From positions 1 to 64,000 of the forward strand of contig NZ_OESZ01000046.1 of the NCBI RefSeq assembly GCF_900239345.1: a stretch of 64,000 nt of DNA, written 5' to 3'. The position numbers and the translations under genes are program-made. Of this stretch, positions 8,442 to 18,200 are shown piece after piece. The stretch's first letter is position 1; every line of letters starts with the position of its first letter. The notes below the pieces were generated by a model, which made no database searches, was not told where the DNA came from, and was given only the letters and a program-made list of their open reading frames with translations. The DNA comes from Tenacibaculum dicentrarchi (GTDB lineage: Bacteria; Bacteroidota; Bacteroidia; Flavobacteriales; Flavobacteriaceae).

Positions 8442-11219
8442 ATGAGTATTTATAAAGATTATATAAAGGAAATTGAAGTTCGTAAAACTCAAGAACTTCA
8501 TCCTAAACCAATTGATGGTGCTGAATTACTAAGCGAAATCATTACACAAATTAAAGATGTAAAAAATGAATACAGAGAAGATTCTCTAAACTTTTTTATC
8601 TATAATGTATTACCAGGAACAACAGCAGCAGCAACTGTAAAAGCATCATTTTTAAAAGAAATTATTTTAGGTGAAACTACACTTAAAGAAATTACACCTT
8701 CTTTTGCATTCGAACAATTATCACACATGAAGGGAGGTCCTTCAATAAAAGTATTGTTAGATATTGCTTTAGGAAATGATACTTCTTTAGCAAAACAAGC
8801 AAGTGAAGTTTTAAAAACGCAAGTTTTTCTTTACGAAGCAGATACTGAACGTTTAGAAGATGCTTTCAAAAACGGAAATAATTTCGCAAAAGAGATTATA
8901 GAAAGTTATGCTAAAGCTGAGTTTTTTACAAAGCTTCCTGAAATTGAAGAGGAAATTAAAATAGTTACTTTTGTAGCAGGTATCGGAGATATTTCTACTG
9001 ATTTACTTTCGCCAGGAGGTGATGCACATTCTCGTTCTGACCGTGAATTACATGGTCAATGTTTGTTCGAACATAATAAAGAGCAACAACAAGAACTGAT
9101 TGCTTTACAGAAACAACACCCTGATAAAAGAGTGATGTTAATTGCCGATAAAGGTACAATGGGAGTTGGTTCATCTAGAATGTCTGGTGTAAATAATGTG
9201 GCTTTATGGACAGGTATAAAATCGAGTCCTTATGTTCCTTTTATAAATATAGCGCCAATTATTGCTGGTACAAACGGAATTTCTCCAATTTTTTTAACAA
9301 CTGTTGGAGTAACTGGAGGTATTGGTATTGATCTTAAAAACTGGGTTAAACAAAAAGATGAAGCAGGTAATACTGTTAGAGATGAAGATGGAGAACCTAT
9401 TTTAAAAGAAGCATACTCTGTAGCTACAGGTACTGTACTTACTGTAAATACTAAAGAAAAAAAATTATATAATGGCGATAAAGAATTAATGGACATTTCC
9501 GCTTCATTAACTCCTCAAAAAGCCGAGTTTATAAAAGCTGGAGGGTCTTACGCTGTTGTATTTGGTAAAAAATTACAAGCCTTTGCTTCAAAAGCATTAG
9601 GTACTGATATTATTCCTGTATTTGCTTCATCAAAAGAAATTTCAATTGAAGGACAAGGACTTACAGCTGTAGAGAAAATATTTAATAAAAATGCTGTTGG
9701 TACAACTCCAGGTAAAGTTTTACATGCAGGTTCTGATGTTCGTGTAGAAGTAAATATTGTAGGTTCACAAGATACTACTGGACTAATGACTTCTCAAGAA
9801 TTAGAGATGATGGCAGCAACTGTAATTTCTCCTATTGTTGATGGTGGATACCAATCGGGTTGTCATACCGCTTCAGTTTGGGACGATAAATCAAAAGCAA
9901 ATATTCCTAGACTGATGAAGTTTATGAATGATTTTGGTTTGATAACTGCAAGAGATCCTGAGAATAAGTATAAACCAATGACCGATGTAATTCACAAAGT
10001 TTTAAACGACCTTACTGTGGATGATTGGGCAATAATTATCGGTGGAGATTCTCATACAAGAATGTCAAAAGGTGTTGCTTTTGGTGCAGATTCAGGAACC
10101 GTTGCCTTGGCTCTTGCTACAGGTGAGGCGTCTATGCCAATTCCGCAATCGGTAAAAGTTACCTTTAAAGGAGATATGAAAAGCTATATGGATTTTCGTG
10201 ATGTTGTTCATGCAACTCAATCTCAAATGCTTGATAAATTTGATGGTGAAAATGTTTTTCAAGGAAAAATTATTGAAGTTCATATAGGAACACTTACTGC
10301 CGATCAAGCATTTACTTTTACAGATTGGACTGCAGAAATGAAAGCAAAAGCTTCTATTTGTATTTCTGAAGATGCTACTTTAATCGAATCTTTAGAGATT
10401 GCGAAAGGTAGAATTCAAATTATGATCGACAAGAAAATGGACAACCAAAAACATGTTCTTCAAGGATTGATTGATATTGCTGATAAAAGAATTTCAGAAA
10501 TTAAATCTGGTGATAAGCCAGCATTAACTCCTGATGCAAATGCAAATTATTTCGCAGAATTTGAAGTAGATTTAGATCTTATCAATGAGCCAATGATTGC
10601 AGATCCTGATGTATATAATGACGATGTTTCTAAACGTTATACGCATGATACTATTAGACCGCTTTCTTTTTATGGAGGAGATAAAAAAGTAGATTTAGGA
10701 TTTATTGGGTCGTGTATGGTTCATAAAGGCGATATGAAAATTTTGGCTCAAATGCTTAAAAACATTGAAGAGCAAAAGGGGAAGGTTGAATTTAAAGCTC
10801 CTTTAGTTGTTGCACCACCTACCTATAATATTGTAGATGAGTTAAAAACAGAAGGTGATTGGGAGGTTTTACAAAAATATTCTGGTTTCGAATTTGACGA
10901 TAATGCCCCTAAAGGATCGGCACGTACAAAATACGAAAACATGTTATATTTAGAGCGTCCTGGTTGTAACCTTTGTATGGGGAATCAAGAAAAAGCATCG
11001 GTTGGTGATACTGTAATGGCAACATCTACACGTCTTTTTCAAGGAAGAGTTGTTAAAGATTCTAAAGAGAAAAAAGGAGAATCGTTACTTTCATCAACAC
11101 CAGTTGTCGTTTTATCTACAATATTAGGAAGAACTCCTTCGATTGAAGAATACGTTGCAGCGGTAAAAGGTATCAACTTAACAATGTTTAAGCCTTCTCA
11201 TAAATTATTAGTGAAATAA
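8442..11219 (+). CDS. acnB: Aconitate hydratase B (bifunctional 2-methylisocitrate dehydratase)
   Basis: AcnB isomerises citrate to isocitrate in the TCA cycle with a [4Fe-4S] cluster. It has 925 residues, about 60 longer than E. coli AcnB. The N-terminal HEAT-like and swivel domains come first (AcnB domain order), then GGYQSGCHTASVWDD and IIGGDSHTRMSKGVAFGADSG. The three cluster cysteines are C758 (GSCMVHKGDMK), C842 and C845 (GCNLCMGNQ). An insert around residues 305-350 (charged, with VATGTVLTVNTKEKKLY) may account for part of the extra length. It is monocistronic, with its own terminator. The second activity is a family property, not visible here. Confidence 0.97.
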   Translation: MSIYKDYIKEIEVRKTQELHPKPIDGAELLSEIITQIKDVKNEYREDSLNFFIYNVLPGTTAAATVKASFLKEIILGETTLKEITPSFAFEQLSHMKGGPSIKVLLDIALGNDTSLAKQASEVLKTQVFLYEADTERLEDAFKNGNNFAKEIIESYAKAEFFTKLPEIEEEIKIVTFVAGIGDISTDLLSPGGDAHSRSDRELHGQCLFEHNKEQQQELIALQKQHPDKRVMLIADKGTMGVGSSRMSGVNNVALWTGIKSSPYVPFINIAPIIAGTNGISPIFLTTVGVTGGIGIDLKNWVKQKDEAGNTVRDEDGEPILKEAYSVATGTVLTVNTKEKKLYNGDKELMDISASLTPQKAEFIKAGGSYAVVFGKKLQAFASKALGTDIIPVFASSKEISIEGQGLTAVEKIFNKNAVGTTPGKVLHAGSDVRVEVNIVGSQDTTGLMTSQELEMMAATVISPIVDGGYQSGCHTASVWDDKSKANIPRLMKFMNDFGLITARDPENKYKPMTDVIHKVLNDLTVDDWAIIIGGDSHTRMSKGVAFGADSGTVALALATGEASMPIPQSVKVTFKGDMKSYMDFRDVVHATQSQMLDKFDGENVFQGKIIEVHIGTLTADQAFTFTDWTAEMKAKASICISEDATLIESLEIAKGRIQIMIDKKMDNQKHVLQGLIDIADKRISEIKSGDKPALTPDANANYFAEFEVDLDLINEPMIADPDVYNDDVSKRYTHDTIRPLSFYGGDKKVDLGFIGSCMVHKGDMKILAQMLKNIEEQKGKVEFKAPLVVAPPTYNIVDELKTEGDWEVLQKYSGFEFDDNAPKGSARTKYENMLYLERPGCNLCMGNQEKASVGDTVMATSTRLFQGRVVKDSKEKKGESLLSSTPVVVLSTILGRTPSIEEYVAAVKGINLTMFKPSHKLLVK

Positions 11220-11263
11220 TTATAGGATGATTTAATAAAAATCATTTTAATATAATAGTTATC

Positions 11264-11297
11264 AAAACCAATGAAGTTCGCTTCATTGGTTTTTTTG
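11264..11297 (+). terminator. Rho-independent terminator after acnB
   Basis: The 13-bp perfect stem aaaaccaatgaag / cttcattggtttt has a stable TTCG tetraloop and a T run. Confidence 0.95.
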
Positions 11298-11397
11298 TTT
11301 TTCTAAATTAATAGATGTTTAAAGCTAATTAGAAGATAAAAAGATTCAGAAAATTATATCTACCGATTTCAGAAATAATAAATATATTTTTGAGTAT

Positions 11398-11910
11398 TTG
11401 TTTAGTTTCACTCAGAGTCAATATTCTTCAATTAAGTTTAATCGAATTGTAGATATGGAAATTGGTATTAATGAAAAAGGTGAGTTTCCATCAAAATTTA
11501 AATGGCTTAAAGGAAATATTGGTAAAATAAAATTAACAGCATTCCAAGGAAAAAATATTGAACAAACAGATATTATAAGTCTTGGTAAATCAGGAGTTTT
11601 AATTTTTGGAGAAATGGAAGCAGAGTATCAGTTCAATTATGCTGATGCTAAAGGAATTTGTTTTATACAATTTGGATTTCCAAAATATTATGTAAAACAA
11701 AAAAGGATTGAATTTGAAACTAAAATATCAAAAATTGAATTAGAAAAAAAAAATTCACACATCTCAAGAATAAAACTTAAACGGGATATATTAAAAGAGT
11801 TTCAGAGAGAAAAACATAATATTTTTGAACTATTTAAAAAAGAAGATAAGGTTGATGTTTCTGATAAAGATTTACAAGGTCAATATTCAATGGAAATTGA
11901 AAAAAAATAA
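11398..11910 (+). pseudogene. Hypothetical protein, probably 5'-truncated
   Basis: From the only nearby in-frame start (TTG at 11398) the product has 170 residues. The frame stays open back to 11329 and reads plausibly (for example KIISTDFRNNKYIFEYLFSF), but there is no ATG, GTG or TTG in that extension, so the N-terminus may have been lost. The first ATG is at residue 20. The sequence is Lys/Ile/Glu-rich with a charged helical C-terminal half and no recognised domain or signal peptide. The neighbouring stretch 11910-12310 is repeat-bearing accessory DNA, which fits a decaying insert between acnB and fabG. It could also be an intact orphan gene with an unusual start. Confidence 0.5.
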
Positions 11911-12260
11911 AGATAGTCTTTTAAGAATTTAAAAATTAAAATAAAAACCAAACTCTCGTTATTCTGAATTTATTTCAGCATCGCATAAAGTGAATAAATA
12001 CAGATACGGCAAATCAGGATGTGAAACTGAAATAAATTCAGTTTGACGGATTCTATTTTACAGCGAAGCGATAAAAGATAAAACCGTTTTTTAATGAAAT
12101 TTAAAATTTTAAAATTCATTAAAAACAGAAGGAGATTATAAGAATAAAAAAACTTATATTTATGTAGATTGTATTCTACAAATTTTCTAGCCTATAACTA
12201 AAATACACTAAATGGTAATTTACAATTAGAAACAAGTTTTAGAAGTTAAATTAAAAGAGT
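11911..12260. other. Non-coding stretch between the truncated gene and fabG
   Basis: AT-rich DNA carrying an inverted pair of REP-like units (annotated separately). I see no gene in it. Confidence 0.6.
11958..12050. repeat. REP-like inverted pair, family 2 (units C1 and C2)
   Basis: Unit C1 (11961-11990) contains ctgaatttatttcagcatcgc. Unit C2 (12013-12049) carries the inverse core ctgaaataaattcag. The complement of C2 continues as cacatcctgatttgcc, which matches a unit at 63796-63842. Related cores lie at 13775 and 60306. The layout resembles a BIME, two REP units head to head. Confidence 0.7.
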
Positions 12261-12263
12261 ATT

Positions 12264-12288
12264 TTGATAAGTTTTATTTATATATTTG
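12264..12288 (+). promoter_or_regulatory. fabG promoter candidate
   Basis: TATATTTG at 12281-12288 is a full -7 match. The TTG at 12264-12266 is only 14 bases upstream, shorter than usual, so the -33 is doubtful. Confidence 0.55.
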
Positions 12289-12310
12289 ACTTCATTAAAA
12301 ATAATGAAAC

Positions 12311-13057
12311 ATGAAACTTTTAAAAGATAAGACAGCAATTATTACAGGAGCTACTAGAGGAATCGGTAGAGGAATAGCATTAGAATTTGCAAACCAAGGA
12401 TGTAATATTGCGTTTACTTATAGTTCATCGGTTGAAGCAGCAACTGCTTTGGAAAATGAATTAACAACTTTAGGTATAAAAGCAAAAGGGTACCAATCTA
12501 ACGCAGCTGATTTTGATGCAGCTCAAGAATTAGCAAAAAATGTTTTAGAGGAATTTAAAACAATTGACGTACTTGTAAATAATGCGGGTATTACTAAAGA
12601 CAATTTATTAATGCGTATTTCAGAAACTGATTTTGATAAGGTTATTGAAGTTAATTTAAAATCTGTTTTTAATTTAACAAAAGCTGTTATTAGACCAATG
12701 ATGAAACAACGAGCGGGCTCAATTATTAATATGAGTTCAGTAGTTGGATTAAAAGGAAATGCGGGTCAGGCAAATTATGCAGCTTCAAAAGCAGGAATTT
12801 TAGGTTTTTCTAAATCGGTAGCTTTAGAGTTAGGTTCAAGAAATATTAGAAGTAACGTAGTTGCTCCTGGTTTTATTGAAACTGAAATGACAGCAAAATT
12901 AGATGAAAAAGTGGTAGATGCTTGGCGTAATGATATTCCTTTAAAAAGAGGAGGTACTCCAAAAGATATTGCAAACGCTTGTGTATTTTTAGCTTCGGAT
13001 ATGAGTGCGTATATTACAGGACAAACATTATCGGTTGACGGAGGAATGTTAACATAA
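12311..13057 (+). CDS. fabG: 3-oxoacyl-[acyl-carrier-protein] reductase
   Basis: A short-chain dehydrogenase of 248 residues that reduces beta-ketoacyl-ACP with NADPH in type II fatty acid synthesis. It shows TGATRGIG (12-19), NNAG (90-93), the catalytic S142/S143, Y156 and K160 (NYAASKAG), and the C-terminal SAYITGQTLSVDGGMLT that marks FabG-like SDRs. It is alone rather than beside acpP/fabF, so it could also be a FabG-like paralogue of unknown substrate. It is convergent with the XRE gene and shares its terminator. Confidence 0.9.
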   Translation: MKLLKDKTAIITGATRGIGRGIALEFANQGCNIAFTYSSSVEAATALENELTTLGIKAKGYQSNAADFDAAQELAKNVLEEFKTIDVLVNNAGITKDNLLMRISETDFDKVIEVNLKSVFNLTKAVIRPMMKQRAGSIINMSSVVGLKGNAGQANYAASKAGILGFSKSVALELGSRNIRSNVVAPGFIETEMTAKLDEKVVDAWRNDIPLKRGGTPKDIANACVFLASDMSAYITGQTLSVDGGMLT

Positions 13058-13064
13058 AATATTT

Positions 13065-13111
13065 AATCAATAAAAAAAGCGTAGCAAATTGCTACGCTTT
13101 TTTTATTGATT
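13065..13111. terminator. Bidirectional terminator between fabG and the XRE gene
   Basis: Two 23-base arms (13065-13087 and 13089-13111) are perfectly complementary, with core aaaaaaagcgtagcaa. The A and T runs serve both strands. The last codons of the XRE gene lie inside the right arm. Confidence 0.9.
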
Positions 13112-13507
13112 AAATTCATTAAAACTACCATCGTTATACAGCAGTATAATTTTAACTAATTTTTTATCGCCGATATTAGGTGTCTTCATTTCTAAATCAA
13201 CTTTTTCTATTAAATTTTTATCTTGAGAGAGTAGAGTAGGCTTTGTTTCCTCTTTATCTTCTTCAATTTCTGGTACAACAACAATTTTTTCTTTTTTAGG
13301 AAATTCACCTTCGCCATATAAAAACCAATATAAGTCTACTTCAGGAAATTTATTAACCGTTTTCATAACAAAATCTAAACTAGGTTTATTTCTACCAGAT
13401 AGAAGATGAGATATACTAGAGCGTTGAACCTCTATAGTATCTGCAAAAGTTGACGATGTTAAATTGTAATACGAAAGTATTTTTTTTAATCTGATAAGTA
13501 TGTCCAT
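13103..13507 (-). CDS. XRE-family helix-turn-helix regulator
   Basis: A 134-residue protein. Residues about 5-62 form an HTH_3-type DNA-binding domain (LKKILSYYNLTSSTFADTIEVQRSSISHLLSGRNKPSLDFV), then the WFLYGEGEFP segment common in flavobacterial members, an acidic linker, and a C-terminal part ending LLYNDGSFNEFNQ. It is not linked to any phage or toxin gene. Two ACATTTGT sites around its promoter suggest autoregulation. Targets are unknown. The family call is secure and the role is not. Confidence 0.88.
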   Translation of the reverse strand: MDILIRLKKILSYYNLTSSTFADTIEVQRSSISHLLSGRNKPSLDFVMKTVNKFPEVDLYWFLYGEGEFPKKEKIVVVPEIEEDKEETKPTLLSQDKNLIEKVDLEMKTPNIGDKKLVKIILLYNDGSFNEFNQ

Positions 13508-13516
13508 AGCTAAATT

Positions 13517-13574
13517 ACATTTGTGTATTTGTGTTTACTAAGTCAAAAATACACATTTGTAACCCATAAACAAA
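13517..13574 (-). promoter_or_regulatory. XRE gene promoter with two operator-like sites
   Basis: On the minus strand TTTG (13571-13574), 19 bases, then TATTTTTG (13544-13551) is a complete Bacteroidota promoter. ACATTTGT occurs at 13553-13560, inside the spacer, and again at 13517-13524, just downstream of the predicted start, 36 bases apart. The wider 16-base contexts form an imperfect inverted repeat (14 of 16). Confidence 0.65.
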
Positions 13575-14894
13575 GTGTTTAACAAAATATATTTTATTAA
13601 ATACTAAAAGTTTTTTATTTGTAATTATAAATATTGTAACACAATCAGTTTTTTATAATACGTAGTAAGACCTGTTTAAATTTCATTTTTATTCATTTAA
13701 AAATTTTATTTTATAGTAGTTGAAAAATCGAATTTTGATTTTCCGTAGTTCTTTTCTTCTTTTCTTCTCTTTAGCGATTCTGAATTCTGAAATAAATTCA
13801 GAAGACGATAATTGGTTTTTGATTTGATACTATTTTTTAACACTTTTTTCTTTTCTTGTTCTTTGCTTAATACTTAATTTCTTTTCAGCAGAATGAAATC
13901 TGGTTCTGTAATTTTTGTTTTAAACAAGTTTTATATTTTCTTATTTATATAATCGAATCGAATAGGAGAGAGGAACAGTAAATTGTTTATTAAATAGCGA
14001 GTAAAGTAATTATTATCTATGATAAAAGTTTTAGATTTTTAAATTTACCTACAAAACCCATATATTACATATGTAAATAAAAAGTTTTAGGTCACAAATC
14101 ACTTAAGTAAAAGATGGTTGATTACTATTGTAATTATATAGTTCCAGGAAGCTAAATTAGTGATGACTAATATATAACTATGTAATATTGTAAACTGTAA
14201 ACAAGAGTTAGAGTTTTTACATGCGTATGGTAAAAGAAGAGCATGTATTTTAGCTAATAATAATTTACAATTGTGTTTATTTAGCTTGTATCACGAGTAA
14301 TTCAATTGATTTACAATTGTATTTTTTCACATCCTATTAGACACCGGAAAACAGTTTACATAAGTTAAATCAAGTTGTTTGTTTTGTTATTTAGTTGTTA
14401 TTTAGTATTGTAAATCATTAAAACATCAATATGTTCTTGTTGTTAAAATTTTACAGGACAAATAATAGTAATATACCTTTACTTTCATACATACTTTTAA
14501 AAATTAAAAATTGAAGTTTGTCTGTTTTGTCTGTTTTTTTATTTACTTTATATTATACCTGTTTTAAATTTCACCTGAAAAAAACAACAGGTAAAATAAA
14601 AAATATTATTTATCGGTCAACTGAATTTTATTTCAGATTTCAGATTCACATCTTTATTGTATCTGTTGATGCAAATAAAGTAATTCAGTATGATGTTTAT
14701 CTGTTAAAAAAAAACTTTGTAACATACATAACAGAATGGTAAGGAATCGAATTGTTAAAGGAATTAAAATGTATCGATAATTTGAACTTTTTATGTTGGT
14801 GTTAACTTTGACTTTGACCTTAAAATAAATGGATACTAAAAAATCCGTAATTTTATCTGTGAAATAATCGAAAGATTGAATTTAGCACAAATTT
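13575..14894. other. Long AT-rich non-coding stretch
   Basis: About 1.3 kb with no credible gene. It holds a REP-like family 2 unit (13775-13812), pyrimidine-rich tracts near 13745-13775 and 13840-13870, and several copies of a TTTACAATTGT or ATTGTAAA motif between about 14185 and 14415. An open frame at 14518-14742 has low-complexity composition and a TTG start, and I do not regard it as a gene. Confidence 0.6.
13775..13812 (-). repeat. REP-like unit, family 2 (C3)
   Basis: Carries the core ctgaaataaattcag followed by aagacg, in the same orientation as unit C2 near 12030. Confidence 0.6.
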
Positions 14895-14980
14895 CTAGCC
14901 CCGATTGAAGTAATTGTTTGAGCTCCTTTTTTGATTTTTTTCAAAAAAGAGCGAGTGCGAAAAGCGGGAAATTGCTTCAA
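14895..14980 (+). repeat. Dispersed ~90-bp structured repeat, copy R3
   Basis: Same orientation as R1. The ends ctagccccgattgaag and gcgggaaattgcttcaa are conserved. The inner hairpin arms change to CTCCTTTTTTGA and TCAAAAAAGAGCGAG, still able to pair. The left TTGAAG pairs with CTTCAA on the right. Confidence 0.85.
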
Positions 14981-15154
14981 AAAAAATAATATAGAAATAG
15001 TAGGCTAAAATAAGGTAAGAAATTAAATCGGACAAAAGGAGTTTGTTTTAGGTTTATATTTTATATCCTAATTTGCCGTAATTACTCCTGGTTGACGATA
15101 ATTTAGTTTTAATTTAATCTCTTAAACTCTTAAAATGAAAAGGAATCGTAAAAT

Positions 15155-15184
15155 AAAAAAAGCCTGAACAATTTGTTCAGGCTT
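15155..15184 (-). terminator. Rho-independent terminator after purL
   Basis: The minus strand reads aagcctgaacaa, then its complement ttgttcaggctt, then seven T. The same cctgaacaa/ttgttcagg core is used at 22820-22855. Confidence 0.85.
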
Positions 15185-15244
15185 AACAAAATAAAAAATT
15201 ATGATTATTTTATATAAGGTAGGTACTAAAAAAAAATGTTTGAT

Positions 15245-18200
15245 TTATTTCTTATTTTCAATCCAAGTTTTAGCATTTACAAACGCTTCTAACCAAGGTG
15301 AAACTTCGTCTTTTCTTCCGGCAGGGTAGTTTGCCCAGTTCCATTGGAAAGTTGAACGTTCAATATGTGGCATTGTTACTAAATGACGACCTGTAGCATC
15401 ACATAACATTGCTGTGTTATAATCTGAACCATTAGGATTATTAGGGTAACCTTCATATCCATATTTAGCTACAATACTATAATTAGTTTCAGCTTCTGGT
15501 AAGTTAAATTTTCCTTCACCATGAGAAATCCAAACACCTAATTCAGTTCCTGCTAAAGAAGATAACATTACCGAATTATTCTCTTGAATTTTAACAGAAG
15601 TAAATGAGCTTTCATGTTTCTTAGAATCGTTATGAACTAATCGACCATGTACTTTATGATCAGGATTGATTAAGTCTAATTCCATCCATAATTGAGCACC
15701 ATTACAAATTCCTACAGATAAAGTGTCTTCACGTTTAAAGAAATTCTTTAAAGCGGTATTTGCTTTTTCATTATATAAAAATGCTCCAGCCCAACCTTTT
15801 GCAGAACCTAAAACATCAGAATTAGAAAAACCACCAACAGCTCCAATAAATTGAATATCTTCTAAAGTTTCACGACCAGAAATTAAATCTGTCACGTGAA
15901 CATCTTTAACATCGAAACCAGCTAAATACATTGCATTTGCCATTTCACGTTCAGAGTTTGAACCCTTTTCACGAATAATAGCTGCTTTTGGTCTGTCTTT
16001 TTTATCCGAAGAACCTAAAACATCTGCAATTTTTCCTGTAAAATTAGTAGGGAAAGTATATTTTAAAGGTTGATTTTTATAGTTGTCAAACCTATTTTTA
16101 GCTAAACCATTTGCAGTTTGCTTATCATCTAATAAATAAGAAGTTTTATACCAAGTATCTCTAACTTCAGAAACATCAAAAGAGAAGTTATCTTCATTAT
16201 TTTTAATGGTAACTTTACCTGAATCATTTGCTGTTCCAATAGTAAAGAACTCAATATTATTTTCTGATAAAATAGTTTCTACTGAAGCATCAGCTTGAAA
16301 AACAATTCCTGCATTTTCAGCAAATAAAACTTTTAATGAATCTTCTTCTTTTAAAGAAGATATATCAAAATCAGCTCCTAAATTAACATCAGCAAAACAC
16401 ATTTCTAATAAAGTAGTTAATAATCCACCAGAAGCAACATCGTGTCCTGCAGAAATTTTATCAGCTTTAATTAAATTTTGAATCGTATTAAAAGCATCTT
16501 TTAAGAAGGCTGCATTTGTAACATCTGGAGCTTCATTTCCAATAGTATTTAACACTTGATTGAAAGAACTACCACCTAATTTGAAAGAATCTTGCGAAAT
16601 ATTGATATAATAAATGCTTTCTCCATTTTTTTGTAAAACAGGTTCTATTACTTTAGATAAGTCATTACAATTTGCTGTTGCAGAGATTATTACAGTACCT
16701 GGAGAAATCACTTCATCTTCCTTGTATTTCTGCTTCATTGATAAAGAATCCTTTCCTGTTGGCACGTTGATACCTAAATCAATAGATAACTCAGAAATAG
16801 CTTTTACCGCTTTATATAAACGAGCATCTTCACCTTCATTTTTACAAGGCCACATCCAATTTGCTGATAAAGAAACCGAAGCTAAATTATCTTTTAAAGG
16901 TGCCCAAATAATATTTGTTAATGATTCTGCAATTGAATTTCTACTACCTGCTGCAGGGTTAATTAATGCAGAAATAGGCGAGTGTCCTATAGTAGTTGCA
17001 ATTCCTTCTTTTCCGTTATAATCTAGTGCCATAACACCAACATTATTTAAAGGAATTTGTAAAGGACCAACACATTGTTGTTTTGCTACTTTACCACCAA
17101 CACATCTATCAACTTTATTGGTTAACCAATCTTTACAAGCAACTGCTTCTAATTGTAAAACTTGATTTAAATAGATGTTTAAATTCTTCGTTTTATATCT
17201 TGAATTTTTGTAATTTCTTACAATAGTTTTATCAGTTAAAACAGTTTTAGGAGAACTACCAAACATATCTTCTAAAGCTAAATCCATAGGTTTATCACCT
17301 TTAGTTTCAGATTCAAAAGTAAAACGATTATCACCAGTAACATCACCAACGGTATATATTGGAGAACGCTCACGTTCAGCAATTTTTTGTAACGTATCAA
17401 TGTGTTTTTCAGCGATAACTAATCCCATTCTTTCTTGAGATTCGTTTCCGATAATTTCTTTTGCTGATAAAGTAGGATCTCCAACAGGTAAGTTATCTAA
17501 ATTGATTTTACCTCCAGTATCTTCCACTAATTCTGATAAACAGTTTAAATGTCCACCAGCACCATGGTCATGAATCGAAACGATAAAGTTTTCATCACTT
17601 TCTACCATACCACGAACAGCGTTTGCAGCACGTTTTTGCATTTCAGGATTCGAACGCTGTACGGCGTTTAATTCAATTCCTGAAGCAAATTCACCAGTAT
17701 CTGCAGATGAAACTGCAGCACCACCCATACCAATTCTATAATTTTCACCACCAAGAATTACAATTTTATCTCCTTCTTTAGGGGTATCTTTTAATGCTTG
17801 TTCGGCTTTTCCATATCCAATTCCACCAGCTTGCATGATAACTTTATCAAACCCTAGTTTTCTTGGTTTAGCATCACTTGAAGCAGTGTTTTCTTCGTGT
17901 TCAAAAGTTAATACAGAACCTGTAATTAACGGCTGACCGAATTTGTTTCCAAAATCAGATGCTCCGTTAGATGCTTTTATTAAAATATCCATAGGAGTTT
18001 GGTATAACCAATCTCTAGCTTCAAATTTATTTTCCCAGAATCTTGTATTTTTAACTGAATCGATAGAAGCTTCTAAGCGAGAGTAAGAAGTCATATAAAC
18101 TGCTGTTCCTGCTAAAGGTAAAGAACCTTTTCCTCCAGCAAGTCTATCTCTAATTTCTCCTCCTGAACCTGTTGCAGCTCCGTTAAAAGGCTCTACAGTA

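Noticed and set aside
14185..14415. Repeated TTTACAATTGT/ATTGTAAA motifs as a regulator array
   Set aside because: Copies are few, unevenly spaced and in AT-rich DNA with no gene to control nearby; chance is plausible.
14518..14742. A 74-codon open frame in the long AT-rich region
   Set aside because: It starts at TTG, has low-complexity composition and no family resemblance, and lies within repeat-bearing non-coding DNA.
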